Counted from the first letter of the stretch, positions 41,720-50,947 are shown. The stretch is 64,000 bases of DNA from Lachnoclostridium sp. An118 (GCF_002160985.1 NZ_NFLQ01000005.1:62001-126000), one strand, 5' to 3'. Translations and numbers: made by a program. Notes: a model not told the origin generated them from the sequence alone.

Positions 41720-41846
41720 AGGATAAATGCTGGAAATGAGGGCGTGACTTTAAAAAGGCGCCTGCGGACCGGTTCCCGCCGCCATGGCGGTACCTGCGCA
41801 GACGCCCTTATCTACGAAAATAATAAAGCAGATGTTTGAGATGCCA

Positions 41847-42089
41847 CTACCTCTCTGCCGCAAATCCTGAGAATATTTCAGCCGCCGACTCCTCGTCATC
41901 CCCGCTGACCTGCAGGAGAAGCGGCACGTCAAGCTCCAGAGTCATCAGACCGATAATGGATTTTCCGTCAATCCTGTCGTAGGGATTCTCCAAACTCACA
42001 AGATCAATGTCCGATGTCATTTTCTGGCATAAGGCACAGAAGCTCTTGATTTCTTCCGCCTCCGTAAATCTCACTTTCATTTCAAACAT
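41847..42089 (-). CDS. HPr-like protein lacking the phosphotransfer histidine
   Basis: This 80-residue protein has GGAGGG eight bases before the ATG. The HPr fold is recognisable: IDGKSIIGLMTLELD matches the regulatory-serine region of HPr (usually KSIMGLMSL), and the C-terminal GDDEESAAEIF matches the last helix. The catalytic GLHARPA motif is replaced by EEIKSFCAL, so no histidine is available for phosphoenolpyruvate-dependent transfer. This combination, regulatory serine kept and catalytic histidine lost, is like Bacillus Crh, which works with CcpA rather than in sugar transport. No ptsI or hprK is adjacent. Function by analogy only. Confidence 0.8.
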   Translation of the reverse strand: MFEMKVRFTEAEEIKSFCALCQKMTSDIDLVSLENPYDRIDGKSIIGLMTLELDVPLLLQVSGDDEESAAEIFSGFAAER

Positions 42090-42199
42090 ACTTTTGTCCC
42101 TCCGGCATTAAAAATGCTACTTTCGTAATATACACTATTTTGAATGATTTTGGTACATTTTTTTGAAAAAATCCGGCAAATTTTCCGCAGGGAGTCATA

Positions 42200-42281
42200 T
42201 GCTATAATGCCAATAGGCAAAGGGAAATAAATAGTCCATGCAGTAAGACAACCGAAAACCCCGGAGTGCACCAGACTCCGG
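42200..42281 (+). promoter_or_regulatory. Extended -10 promoter and nearby terminator hairpin, possible short transcript
   Basis: TG-C-TATAAT (42200-42208) on the plus strand would start a transcript near 42215. Sixty bases on lies a perfect hairpin CCCCGGAGT / ACTCCGGGG (42256-42264 and 42272-42280). On the minus strand the same hairpin is followed by TTTTCGGTT and terminates queA. A plus-strand RNA of about 70 bases is possible but the plus-side T tract is weak. Confidence 0.35.
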
Positions 42282-42282
42282 G
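42250..42282 (-). terminator. Terminator of queA
   Basis: Nine perfect G-C-rich base pairs around a seven-base loop, followed on the minus strand by TTTTCGGTT. It lies 40 bases beyond the queA stop. Confidence 0.7.
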
Positions 42283-42322
42283 GTCTTCTCTTCTGTATTT
42301 CCCATAAATAATTTATACATTT

Positions 42323-43354
42323 TTATTTAATGAACATGGCGTCGCCGAAGGAGAAAAATCTGTATCTCTCCCTCACCGCCTCCTCATAGGCGGCCAGCAC
42401 ATGCTCCCTCCCCGCCAGGGCGGAGACCAGCATCAGCAGGGTGGACTCAGGCAGGTGGAAGTTGGTGATCAGGCAGTCCAACAGCTTGAATTTGTAGCCC
42501 GGATAGATGAAGATATCGGTCCAGCCGCTCCCGGCCCGCAGGTGCCCGTTTTCATCTGCCGCGGACTCGATGGTCCGGCAGCTGGTGGTCCCCACGCAGA
42601 TGACACGGCCGCCCTTCTCCTTTGCCCGGTTGATCTTCTCAGCCTCGCTCTCCTCTATCTGATAGAATTCCGAGTGCATGTGGTGCTCCAGGATATTGTC
42701 CACCTTCACCGGCCGGAAGGTGCCAAGTCCCACGTGAAGGGTGACGCTGGCAATGTCCACTCCCTCGCCCTCTATCTCCTGCAAAAGCTCCGGCGTAAAG
42801 TGCAGTCCTGCCGTGGGGGCTGCCGCCGACCCGCTGTGCTTTGCGTAGACTGTCTGGTAGCGGTTCTTGTCCTCCAGCTGGTGAGTGATATAGGGAGGCA
42901 GGGGCATCTGTCCCAGCTGGTCCAGTATCTCCTCAAAGATGCCGTCGTAGGTAAACCGCACAAGACGGTTGCCCTCCTCCACCACATCAATGACCTCTCC
43001 TATCAGAAGACCCTCTCCAAAGCTGATCCTGGCACCCGGCTTCGCCTTTTTCCCCGGCTTCACCAGCGTCTCCCAGACATTATCCTCTTTTCTTTTCAAC
43101 AATAAAATTTCTATCTTTGCGTCCGTTCCAATCTTGGACCCGATCAGCCTGGCGGGGATGACCTTTGTGTCATTGATGACAAGACAGTCCCCTGGGTGCA
43201 GGTAGTCCTTGATTTCCCGGAACACATGGTGAGATGTCTCCCCGGTCTCCTTGTCCAGCACAAGGAGCCTGGAGCTGGCCCGGTCCTTCAGCGGGTCCTG
43301 GGCAATGAGCTCCTGGGGCAGATTGAAGCTGAAATCCTGTCGTCTCATTTCCAT
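42323..43354 (-). CDS. queA: S-adenosylmethionine:tRNA ribosyltransferase-isomerase
   Basis: This 343-residue protein has the QueA features [27 protein letters not shown] at the N-terminus, [11 protein letters not shown]-like [31 protein letters not shown] and the C-terminal [20 protein letters not shown]. It transfers the ribosyl moiety of SAM to preQ1 in tRNA during queuosine synthesis. Other queuosine genes are not adjacent. It follows pheT on the same strand after a 140-base gap with a hairpin. Confidence 0.95.
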   Translation of the reverse strand: MEMRRQDFSFNLPQELIAQDPLKDRASSRLLVLDKETGETSHHVFREIKDYLHPGDCLVINDTKVIPARLIGSKIGTDAKIEILLLKRKEDNVWETLVKPGKKAKPGARISFGEGLLIGEVIDVVEEGNRLVRFTYDGIFEEILDQLGQMPLPPYITHQLEDKNRYQTVYAKHSGSAAAPTAGLHFTPELLQEIEGEGVDIASVTLHVGLGTFRPVKVDNILEHHMHSEFYQIEESEAEKINRAKEKGGRVICVGTTSCRTIESAADENGHLRAGSGWTDIFIYPGYKFKLLDCLITNFHLPESTLLMLVSALAGREHVLAAYEEAVRERYRFFSFGDAMFIK

Positions 43355-43397
43355 ATATCTATTCTTCCTTTCTCCGCGGTACAGTGCGTAACATAGC

Positions 43398-43429
43398 GAT
43401 ACAGGGAGCCGGATCGGTCCCCCTGTATC
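43398..43429. terminator. Hairpin between pheT and queA
   Basis: GATACAGGG (43398-43406) pairs perfectly with CCCTGTATC (43421-43429). Neither side has a long T run, so it may be a weak terminator or processing site after pheT. Confidence 0.4.
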
Positions 43430-43498
43430 GTATCACATCTTCTCTGTCTGCGACAGCTCTTTTATGAAGCTATATACGCGGTCTCTATTCCTACAGGT

Positions 43499-45919
43499 CT
43501 ACTTGCGCAGCTCGATCCCCATCTCCTCGAGAGCGCCCAGGATAGCGTCCATGGCCTTGGACACGTCCGCCTCCTCGAGAGTCCTGTCCTTTGCCCGGAA
43601 CACGATGGAGTAGGCAACAGATTTATGTCCCTCTTTGATCTGGGCTCCCTCGTAGAGGTCGAAGAGAGCATAGCTCTCCAGGTACTGTCCGCCCTTGTCC
43701 TCAATGACCTTCTCCACCTGTCCTACCATGATCTCCTTGGGCATCACCATGCTGATGTCCCTGGTCACAGCCGGGAATCTGGCAATTCCTTCGTACTTCC
43801 TGTCAAAGTTTGCCCGGGATACGACCTCCGGCATGTCGATGACAGCCACGTAGGCCCTCTCGCCGATGCCGTAGATGTCAGCCACATCCGGGTGAACCTC
43901 GCCCAGGTAGCCGATCACGGCCCCGTCGTAGATGATATTTGCCTGGCGGCCCGGATGAAGGAAGGTTTTTCCTGCCTTCGGGTCATAGACCTCCTTCTGG
44001 TTAAGGCCTGCCTTCTCCAGGAACTCCTCCACAACACCCTTCATGCTGAAGAAGTCTCCCTCTCCGTACATGCCGAGAGTGAACTGCATCCTCTCCTCGG
44101 GCAGCTCTGTCAGGGGCAGCTCCTTGGGAAGATAGATATTGCCAAGCTCGTAGAGCCTTACATTCTTGTTTCTGCGGTTGTAGTTTGTGGCAAGAGATGT
44201 GAGCATGCCGTTTAAGGACAGAGTCCTCATGATGCTGTAGTCCTCGCCCAGGGGATTCATGATGCTGATGGCCCTTCTCTCCGGCGCGTCCGCGGGGAGC
44301 AGCAGCTTGTCGAACACCTTGGGGCTCTCAAATGAATAATTCATTCCCTGGCTGAAGCCGCAGTACTCTGCCACACTTCTTGCCACCTCCTCGATGCGCA
44401 GCTTGAAGGAGAGCTTGCCTGTTGTGGCCTCACCCTTCGGAAGCGTGGTGGGGATATTGTCATACCCGTAGAATCTCGCCACTTCCTCCGCCAGGTCCGC
44501 AAGACGGAACAGGTCGTGCCGGAAGGTGGGCGCGATCACTTCGTTTGTCTTCTCATCGTACTCCAGGTCGATCATGCGGAAGTAGGAGAGCATGTCCTCC
44601 CTGGAAATATCTGTCCCCAGGAGAGCGTTGATCTCGTCTGCGTCAAAGGGAACACGCACAGGCTCTTTTTTCTTCCCGTACACATCTACCATGCCGCCGA
44701 CCACTTCTCCGGCGCCCAGCTCTTCCACCAGCTGGCAGGCGCGGTCAATGGCCGCCTGGGCATTGTTTGGATCAAGGCCCTTTTCAAACTTGCCGGAAGC
44801 GTCTGTGCGCAGGCCGACTTTCTTGCTGGATTTGCGGATGTTTGTACCGTCAAAGCAGGCAGCCTCGAAGAGCATAGTCTTCACATCGTCAGTGATCATG
44901 GAGTTCTCGCCGCCCATGATACCGGCGATACCCACAGATTTCTCGCCGTCACATATCATCAGCACAGAGGGGTCCATCTGCCTCTCCTGACCGTCCAGGG
45001 TGGTAAATTTCTCGCCCTCCTCCGCGCGCTTCACAATGATCTCATGGCCTGCAATGGTGTCCAGGTCGTAGGCGTGCATGGGCTGCCCGTACTCCTCCAT
45101 CACATAGTTGGTGATATCCACCAGGTTGTTGATGGGACGGATGCCCACAGAGGCGAGCCTTCTCTGCATCCACTTGGGTGAGGGGCCGATCTTGATATTT
45201 TTCACGACTCTGGCACAGTATCTGGGGCACAGATCTGTGTCCTTCACTGTCACCTTGATATAGTCATTTACATCCTCGTCATTTCCTGTAGGCGTCACCT
45301 GCGGCGGGCAAAATGTCTTGCGGAATGTGGCAGCCGCCTCTCTGGCAATGCCGACAACGCTGTAGCAGTCCACCCGGTTTGATGTGATCTCGTACTCAAA
45401 GACCACATCGTCAAGGCCCAGCAGCTTCACAACGTCCGCTCCCACCTCTGTGTCCTGGGGCAGGATGTAGATGCCGTTCTCCGGTGCGTCCGGGTACATA
45501 TCGCGGCTGGAGCCCAGCTCCTCGATGGAGCACATCATACCGTTGCTCTCAATGCCTCTCAGCTTCCCCTTCTTGATCTTGATGCCGCCCGCCACACGGC
45601 TTCCCGGCTCGTGGCCGCCTGCCACGCGGCCGCCTGCCAGGACAACCGGCACCTTGTCTCCCTCCTTCACATTGGGAGCCCCCGTCACGATCTGGATGGA
45701 CTCTGTGCCCACATTTACCTGGCACACGATCAGCTTGTCCGCGTCCGGATGCTTCTCTATCTTGTCAATCTGACCCACCACGATCTTGTCCAGGTCCGCA
45801 TCCAGCTCCTCATAATTCTCTACCTTTGTCCCGGAAAGGGTCATTGCGTCCGTGTACTCCTGCGCAGTGACATCCAGATCCGGCACGTATGCTTTTATCC
45901 ATGATAATGATGTATTCAT
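43499..45919 (-). CDS. pheT: Phenylalanine--tRNA ligase beta subunit
   Basis: This 806-residue protein has AAGGAG six bases before the ATG and standard length. The N-terminal tRNA-binding (EMAP-like) domain covers about 40-155, followed by the B3/B4 editing domain (YGQPMHAYDLD, ITDDVKTMLFEAACFDG), B5, the catalytic-like core (GFSQGMNYSFESPKVFDKL) and a C-terminal anticodon-binding ferredoxin-fold domain (FPAVTRDISMVMPKEI). With PheS it charges tRNA-Phe. It follows pheS after 100 bases that contain two hairpins. Confidence 0.97.
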   Translation of the reverse strand: MNTSLSWIKAYVPDLDVTAQEYTDAMTLSGTKVENYEELDADLDKIVVGQIDKIEKHPDADKLIVCQVNVGTESIQIVTGAPNVKEGDKVPVVLAGGRVAGGHEPGSRVAGGIKIKKGKLRGIESNGMMCSIEELGSSRDMYPDAPENGIYILPQDTEVGADVVKLLGLDDVVFEYEITSNRVDCYSVVGIAREAAATFRKTFCPPQVTPTGNDEDVNDYIKVTVKDTDLCPRYCARVVKNIKIGPSPKWMQRRLASVGIRPINNLVDITNYVMEEYGQPMHAYDLDTIAGHEIIVKRAEEGEKFTTLDGQERQMDPSVLMICDGEKSVGIAGIMGGENSMITDDVKTMLFEAACFDGTNIRKSSKKVGLRTDASGKFEKGLDPNNAQAAIDRACQLVEELGAGEVVGGMVDVYGKKKEPVRVPFDADEINALLGTDISREDMLSYFRMIDLEYDEKTNEVIAPTFRHDLFRLADLAEEVARFYGYDNIPTTLPKGEATTGKLSFKLRIEEVARSVAEYCGFSQGMNYSFESPKVFDKLLLPADAPERRAISIMNPLGEDYSIMRTLSLNGMLTSLATNYNRRNKNVRLYELGNIYLPKELPLTELPEERMQFTLGMYGEGDFFSMKGVVEEFLEKAGLNQKEVYDPKAGKTFLHPGRQANIIYDGAVIGYLGEVHPDVADIYGIGERAYVAVIDMPEVVSRANFDRKYEGIARFPAVTRDISMVMPKEIMVGQVEKVIEDKGGQYLESYALFDLYEGAQIKEGHKSVAYSIVFRAKDRTLEEADVSKAMDAILGALEEMGIELRK

Positions 45920-45952
45920 TGTATTCTCCTTTACGTTAATAGTTTAACAGGT

Positions 45953-46007
45953 GACGTAATACTTTTCAAAAGTATTACGTCCGGAATGACACCAACTGGT
46001 GCGTCAT
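45953..46007. repeat. Tandem hairpins between pheS and pheT
   Basis: GACGTAATACTTTT and AAAAGTATTACGTC form a near-continuous 29-base palindrome (45953-45981). Four bases later AATGAC..CCA and TGG..GTCATT form a second hairpin (45985-46007). Neither has a U tract. They lie just upstream of the pheT ribosome binding site on the minus strand. Confidence 0.6.
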
Positions 46008-46020
46008 TGTGTCTATTGTA

Positions 46021-47040
46021 CTAGAATTGTTTCAGGAATCGGATATCATTCTCGTACAGAAGCCGCATATCGTCAATCTCGTACTTCAGCAGGGCGATAC
46101 GCTCCAGGCCCACGCCGAAGGCAAAGCCCGTGTACTCCTCCGGGTCAATGCCGCACATCTCGAATACGTGAGGATGCACCATGCCGCAGCCCAGGATCTC
46201 GATCCAGCCGGAGCCCTTACAGAAACGGCATCCCTTTCCGCCGCACTTAAAGCAGGTCACATCCATCTCGGCGCTTGGCTCTGTGAAGGGGAAGTGATGG
46301 GGACGGAATTTGGTCTTCGTCTCCGGCCCGAACAGCTCCTTGGCGAACACTTCCAGTGTTCCCTTCAGGTCAGCGAAAGAAATCTTCTTATCCACTACCA
46401 GTCCCTCGATCTGATAGAAGGATGGGGAGTGGGTGGCATCTACCTCGTCGGAGCGGAACACACGTCCCGGTGAGATCATACGAATGGGGAGCCTGCCCTC
46501 TTCCATGACGCGGGCCTGCACAGGGGATGTCTGTGTCCGAAGCACAATGTCCTTGTTGATGTAGAAGGTATCCTGCTCATCCTTGGCCGGATGGTCCGCA
46601 GGGATATTCAGCTTCTCAAAATTGTAGAGGTCGTACTCGATCTCAGGCCCCTCTACCACCTCATAGCCCATGCCGATGAAGATGCGTTCCACTTCCTCCT
46701 GGGCGATGGTGTTGGGGTGGCTGTGGCCCACCATATTTTTCTTTGATGGGAGCGTGACGTCGATGACCTCCTGCTTCAGCCTCTCCTCGCGGATCTTTCT
46801 CTCCATGTTCTTCTTGGTCTCCTCCAGGAGCTCCTCGATGGCCGCCCTGGTCTCGTTGACCATCTGTCCCACCTTGGGCCGTTCTTCCGGCGCCACATCC
46901 TTCATGGCCTTGAGGACAGCGGTCAGCTCCCCTTTTTTGCCCAGGAACTTCACACGCACTTCGTTGAGCTTTTCAGGCACATCGGAAGCTTCAATCTGGC
47001 GGATCGCTTCTTCTTTAATGCTTTGCAGTTTCTCTTTCAT
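46021..47040 (-). CDS. pheS: Phenylalanine--tRNA ligase alpha subunit
   Basis: The ATG at 47040 has AGGAG seven bases upstream; an ATG at 47043 is four bases away from it. The 339 residues show an N-terminal coiled-coil (about 1-90), then class II motifs: [42 protein letters not shown] (motif 2 region [23 protein letters not shown]) and motif 3 [22 protein letters not shown]. It is the catalytic subunit of the alpha2beta2 enzyme. Confidence 0.97.
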   Translation of the reverse strand: MKEKLQSIKEEAIRQIEASDVPEKLNEVRVKFLGKKGELTAVLKAMKDVAPEERPKVGQMVNETRAAIEELLEETKKNMERKIREERLKQEVIDVTLPSKKNMVGHSHPNTIAQEEVERIFIGMGYEVVEGPEIEYDLYNFEKLNIPADHPAKDEQDTFYINKDIVLRTQTSPVQARVMEEGRLPIRMISPGRVFRSDEVDATHSPSFYQIEGLVVDKKISFADLKGTLEVFAKELFGPETKTKFRPHHFPFTEPSAEMDVTCFKCGGKGCRFCKGSGWIEILGCGMVHPHVFEMCGIDPEEYTGFAFGVGLERIALLKYEIDDMRLLYENDIRFLKQF

Positions 47041-47109
47041 CATTTTTCTCCTTTTCTTTATGAAATGTAACACAGGGACGTTTATATTCAATGAGGACTT
47101 CGTTCCCGA

Positions 47110-47393
47110 TCAAATAAAAAAAGCCTCCTCCCTGAAAAGGGACGAGACATACAAACCCGCGGTACCACCCTGCTTCCCGCCGCGCTTCACGCGACAGACT
47201 CTCGATCATGCGTAACGTGCACGAAACGGCGCATCCTACTGACCGCCTGGCGGCCCTGTTCAGACACGCGGCTCACGTGGGAAATTCAATCCTCATCTGA
47301 ACCCGGGGAAACTTTCAGCCAGCGATCTCCCCTCTCTGCCGGAAAATGAGTCTCTACTTACACGGTCAAAGCCTTTTCGATATTATGATCGCT
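47110..47393 (-). promoter_or_regulatory. T-box leader (tRNA-Phe responsive) of pheST
   Basis: Read on the minus strand the antiterminator has the invariant AGGGTGGTACCGCGGG (47156-47172). It is followed by a terminator, GTCTCGTCCC / GGGAGGAGGC with one mismatch, and TTTTTTT (47116-47122). Upstream 200 bases fit stem I, with UUC, the Phe codon, in the expected part. Uncharged tRNA-Phe binding would prevent termination and raise pheST expression. Confidence 0.93.
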
Positions 47394-47399
47394 CCCTAC

Positions 47400-47427
47400 A
47401 TTTTAACACAAGAAAACGGGATGTCAA
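47400..47427 (-). promoter_or_regulatory. pheST promoter
   Basis: On the minus strand TTGACA (47422-47427), 16 bases, TAAAAT (47400-47405), giving a start near 47393 at the 5' end of the T-box leader. Confidence 0.7.
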
Positions 47428-47442
47428 GGTTTTCCCCGGACA

Positions 47443-48261
47443 TCAGGAAAACATTTTGTCAGCCGCCAGCTTGTTCAGCTCCCCTCCCAGCAGGATACTG
47501 TACATACAGCAGTAAAGCCAGAGCATGATGAGCACGATAGTGGTGAGGCTCCCGTACATATCGGAAAACCCCTGAAAAATATCCACGTACACGGAGAACA
47601 CCCAGGAAATGACCATCCAGGCCAGAGCTGTAAACACGGAGCCCGGGATCTGTCTGCGGAAGGTAGCCTTTCTGTTGGGAAGGAACTTGTAGATGAGAAG
47701 GGAAAATCCCATCATCACCACCGGCGTGATGACCGCGCGCCTCTGGATCAGCCAGTCCGCCACGGGCTTCAGGAATCTCACATGGCTCGTGATAAAAATA
47801 TTCAGCGTATTTCCAAAGACGGACACGATCAGGAGCAGCAGGATGACCACGATAAAAAGTACCGTGTAGATGGTGGAGCGTATCCTCAGAAAAACATAAT
47901 TCCTTGTCTCCTGGCACCTGTAGATACAGTTCAGCCCGCTGGTCATGGCCAGCACGCCCTTCCCGGCAGACCAGAGAGCCACCAGCGCGGTCACGGGGAT
48001 GATGCCCATGGACTGGTTGTAGACCTGGTTGACGATGGACACGATCAGGGAGTCCACGGAGGAGGGAAATACCTGTACCACAGCGGTCATAACATCCGCC
48101 TTCGTGACCGGCGTAAACTGCACCAGGGTAAGGAGCAGAAGGATGATAGGGATCATACAGAGCATAAAAAAGTAAGCCGACTGGGCAGCATAAGCCCCCA
48201 CATGGTCCTTCCCCACTTCCTCAGATACATCGATTGCCTTGTGAAAAATCTTCCTGATCAT
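47443..48261 (-). CDS. YihY/BrkB-family membrane protein
   Basis: The ATG at 48261 has GGAGG three bases upstream, giving 272 residues. Six hydrophobic segments and BrkB-family motifs are visible: GAYAAQSAYFFMLCMIPIILLLL, ALVALWSAGKGVLAMTSGLNCIYRC, and GSVFTALAWMVISWVFSVYVDIFQGFSDMYGSLTTIVLIMLWLYC. Some relatives were once annotated as ribonuclease BN; that is not supported. The transport or other role is unknown. It lies between pheST and spoIID on the same strand. Confidence 0.88.
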   Translation of the reverse strand: MIRKIFHKAIDVSEEVGKDHVGAYAAQSAYFFMLCMIPIILLLLTLVQFTPVTKADVMTAVVQVFPSSVDSLIVSIVNQVYNQSMGIIPVTALVALWSAGKGVLAMTSGLNCIYRCQETRNYVFLRIRSTIYTVLFIVVILLLLIVSVFGNTLNIFITSHVRFLKPVADWLIQRRAVITPVVMMGFSLLIYKFLPNRKATFRRQIPGSVFTALAWMVISWVFSVYVDIFQGFSDMYGSLTTIVLIMLWLYCCMYSILLGGELNKLAADKMFS

Positions 48262-48382
48262 ATTCCTCCCCCGCTGTCTTACTGCAGGCAGCCAGCGGTT
48301 CTCCTGCCATTTTATAGGGAAATCATACCATCTGACCACAAAATATTCAAGCGGATTTCTCCGCCGCGCCTCCACCTGTCCC

Positions 48383-49705
48383 TCAGCTGATCTCCACATC
48401 CTTATAGAACATCTGCAGGATTTCCCGGTAATCCGCCCCCTGCTTTGCCATCTCATTGGCGCCGTTCTGGCTCATGCCGATGCCGTGCCCGAAGCCGCCG
48501 CCGCTGATGACAAAGGTGTCACCGCTCTTCTCTATAGTAAAGAAGGCGCTGGGCAGCAGGGCTGTGCTCTGGCTGGTGCTGCCATCGTTTTTCGTGATGG
48601 TGTAGCCGCTCCCTCCCAGGGCCCCGCGTATCTTGTTCTCCGTGTCCACCGTGACGCTGCCCGCGTCCCCGGAAGCCACGATCTGGAGGGCCACATCCCC
48701 GGGGCCCCGCTTTGTCACCTCCACGCTGGAGAGAGTGCCCACACTCACCCCTGTATTGGCACTGACAAGGGCGGACAGGGTCTGGACCGGCACCTGGGCC
48801 GTCCACCTGTACCAGGGCAGGTCCTTCTCGTAATCCCCGCTGTCCCCGCGCACCTCCACACTCTGGAGGTACCCGCCGCTGTCGCCCGGGTCCGTCCCCC
48901 AGGCCTCCAGGCTGGTGGTCCTGCCGCAGGAGGTTGAATAGTAGTATGTGGTGGCTATCTCCCCTTTATACCTGACAACCTGTCCCTCTGTCTCAGCCAC
49001 GGCCCGGGTACTGTTCTCCTGCCGTTCGCTGTTGTTGTATACCTGGAAATCCGTGCTGTCATTGACATGGGCCTCGTACTCCGGATACCCGTAGGAGGTC
49101 ATCTGCCGGAAGGCGTAGCTCCTGGCACACACTGCCTGTGCCTTCAGGGCCTCCAGCTCATAGGAGGCAGGCATCTCGCTGGGCACCACGCCGCACAGAT
49201 AGGTCTCCACAGGCAGCTCATTGATGACTGCCATGCCGCCGGAGACCGCCCGCAGCTCCAGAGTCCCTGCGTAGGAGGGCGTGCCGCAGCCCCTCTCTAT
49301 GCTCTCCAGCCGCATCTGTCCCCCCTCCTCCAGGGGCTCAACCCGTATATTGCCCTTCTGGAACCGGGCGTCATCCGGGAGGATCTGGTATGTATCCGCC
49401 CTGTTCCACTCAATGCTCTCTCCGCCGCAGCTCACCCGCAGCCCCGCGTCCGAGGAGACCCTCACCTCGCTGTGTATCTCGCCGCTGTAGCCTGTTGTCA
49501 TGAGGAGCACACGGATGGAGCTCCCCGAGGTCGGCTCCGGCAGTTTCCCGTCCGGCACGTCAAGCCTGCTCTCTGTGTCCGTGCCCCCAAAGCCTCCCTC
49601 CTCCCGGGTTACCATGTGGGCAAGTCCGGTTATGAGGAGCAGCCAGATAAAAATGGCCGCCAGATATCTCCCATAGACTCTTCCCGTTCTTTTTCTTCTT
49701 CTCAA
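48383..49705 (-). CDS. spoIID: SpoIID/LytB-domain protein (stage II sporulation protein D-like), TTG start
   Basis: This 440-residue protein appears to start at TTG 49705 with AAAGGG six bases upstream; no ATG or GTG fits. A single membrane segment (about 13-32) anchors an extracytoplasmic SpoIID domain: LPVETYLCGVVPSEMPASYELEALKAQAVCARSYA, then YYYSTSCGRT, and the C-terminal GGGFGHGIGMSQNGANEMAKQGADY. SpoIID is the lytic transglycosylase that remodels peptidoglycan during engulfment, so the gene supports a spore-forming ancestry. Other sporulation partners are not adjacent, and other SpoIID-domain proteins exist. Confidence 0.85.
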   Translation of the reverse strand: MRRRKRTGRVYGRYLAAIFIWLLLITGLAHMVTREEGGFGGTDTESRLDVPDGKLPEPTSGSSIRVLLMTTGYSGEIHSEVRVSSDAGLRVSCGGESIEWNRADTYQILPDDARFQKGNIRVEPLEEGGQMRLESIERGCGTPSYAGTLELRAVSGGMAVINELPVETYLCGVVPSEMPASYELEALKAQAVCARSYAFRQMTSYGYPEYEAHVNDSTDFQVYNNSERQENSTRAVAETEGQVVRYKGEIATTYYYSTSCGRTTSLEAWGTDPGDSGGYLQSVEVRGDSGDYEKDLPWYRWTAQVPVQTLSALVSANTGVSVGTLSSVEVTKRGPGDVALQIVASGDAGSVTVDTENKIRGALGGSGYTITKNDGSTSQSTALLPSAFFTIEKSGDTFVISGGGFGHGIGMSQNGANEMAKQGADYREILQMFYKDVEIS

Positions 49706-49740
49706 AGCTGTCCCTTTCCCGCCTTTTTCTTAAATGTATG

Positions 49741-49966
49741 AAAAAAGACAGCTGCATATACGCAGCTGCCTTTCATCTTTTGTACATCCCCAAAATGCCG
49801 GTTCCTGTATTTTGACTCCTAGCCGCAGCCAGGTGGGCGTCCGCATCTGTTTTTCTGTCTTCCACTGCAAGTTCGGAGGCCTGACATATTACAGAGATAA
49901 TAAGAGTCCCGTTTAAAGTTTTGTAGGTTCAAAATTACAGGAATTGTCGTGCATCCCAGGTTTCCT
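49741..49966 (-). ncRNA. ssrS: 6S RNA candidate with its own promoter and terminator
   Basis: A strong promoter and a strong terminator enclose about 225 non-coding bases. The closing stem pairs TTCCTGTAATTTTGA (near 49941-49927) with TCAAAATACAGGAA (near 49815-49802). Next, GACTC pairs with GAGTC. A large, mainly 5'-sided bubble is then closed by GTCAGG / CCTGGC and GGCCTCCG / CGGACGCC, followed by the apical region. This rod with closing stem, asymmetric central bubble and terminal stem-loop is the 6S RNA layout, which mimics an open promoter and binds RNA polymerase. The terminator is CAGCTGC / GCAGCTG followed by TTTTTT (49741-49768). The 6S call rests on fold and size, not on alignment. 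Confidence 0.72.
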
Positions 49967-49972
49967 AAAGAC

Positions 49973-50001
49973 ATTATACTCTATTGTCTCCATCTTTTCA
50001 A
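49973..50001 (-). promoter_or_regulatory. Promoter of the 6S-like RNA
   Basis: On the minus strand TTGAAA (49996-50001), exactly 17 bases, TATAAT (49973-49978). Predicted start about 49966. It overlaps no gene. Confidence 0.75.
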
Positions 50002-50032
50002 CCATAATATACTTCCTGTATTTACCTGCTCT

Positions 50033-50947
50033 TTACACAGATTTTCCTTTTCTCTCCTCCGTCTGTAAAAAGGAGACCCAGATCACAAATTCTCCGTCTT
50101 CCCTGTAAGCCCCTATAGATCCTCCCATCTGCTCCGTCAGGGTGCGGGCAATGGAAAGTCCCAGGCCCGTGCTCTCTCTGCCGCTCTCCACTGTGTAAAA
50201 CCGTTCAAACAGTTTTGCCGCCTCCACCTCGTCCAGACGTCCGGCATGGTTTACAAAGGTCACCCGCCCCTCCGGGTACAGAGTGATCCGAAGATCGCCG
50301 TCACTGTATTTCACAGCATTGCTGATGATATTTCCAAAGACACGGGAAAGTGCATCCCGGCTGGCAAGGACAACTACCTTCTCCTCCGGGATATGGATCT
50401 GCGGCGTGATCTTCTTCTCCACCAGAACGCCGTAAAACCCGGCAATGGATTCCGTCAGCACATCCCCCAGACAGACCGCCTCCCTCTCCTTTCTTTTGTC
50501 CGGGGAGACAATGACCGAATACTGGAACAGCTCCTCTGTCAGCCTTATCATGGCCAGGATCCGGTCATCCATAATATCCAGATACTCCCGCACCCGGGGC
50601 GGTACTTCCTCCTTTTCCAGAAGCTGCATGTATCCGCTTAAGGCTGTGAGGGGCGTGCGCAGGTCGTGGGAAATATTGGTGACTGCCCTCTTCAGCTCTG
50701 CATCTCCCTCTTCATACTTAAGCCGGGTTCTCCTCAGTTTTTTCATCTGCCTGTCAAGATCCGCGGCCAGAGCCAGCATTTTCCCATCCCGGCTGCTGAT
50801 ATCAATGCCCACATTGGTATCCTCCTCAAGGCGCAGGGCGCACTGGCGGCGGATCTCGTCCGCCGCTTTTCTCATAAAATAAATCTTCAGTCCCATTCCC
50901 CCGCAGACAAGCAGAAGAAGGATACAGGCCACGCCTAGCAGATACAT
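50033..50947 (-). CDS. Sensor histidine kinase
   Basis: This 304-residue protein has GGAGG seven bases upstream. One membrane segment at residues 2-24, a short helical linker, the phospho-acceptor motif NISHDLRTPLTALSGYMQLL (His94), N-box NIISNAVKYSDG and G-box GLGLSIARTLTEQMGGS. There is almost no extracellular domain, as in intramembrane-sensing kinases associated with peptide-antibiotic stress, though only one segment is seen. It follows the response regulator gene by 102 bases; the signal is unknown. Confidence 0.9.
   Translation of the reverse strand: MYLLGVACILLLLVCGGMGLKIYFMRKAADEIRRQCALRLEEDTNVGIDISSRDGKMLALAADLDRQMKKLRRTRLKYEEGDAELKRAVTNISHDLRTPLTALSGYMQLLEKEEVPPRVREYLDIMDDRILAMIRLTEELFQYSVIVSPDKRKEREAVCLGDVLTESIAGFYGVLVEKKITPQIHIPEEKVVVLASRDALSRVFGNIISNAVKYSDGDLRITLYPEGRVTFVNHAGRLDEVEAAKLFERFYTVESGRESTGLGLSIARTLTEQMGGSIGAYREDGEFVIWVSFLQTEERKGKSV

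Noticed and set aside
42077-42271. 64-codon minus-strand ORF overlapping the HPr-like start
   Set aside because: It crosses the queA terminator and overlaps the gene's own ribosome binding site; composition is not protein-like.
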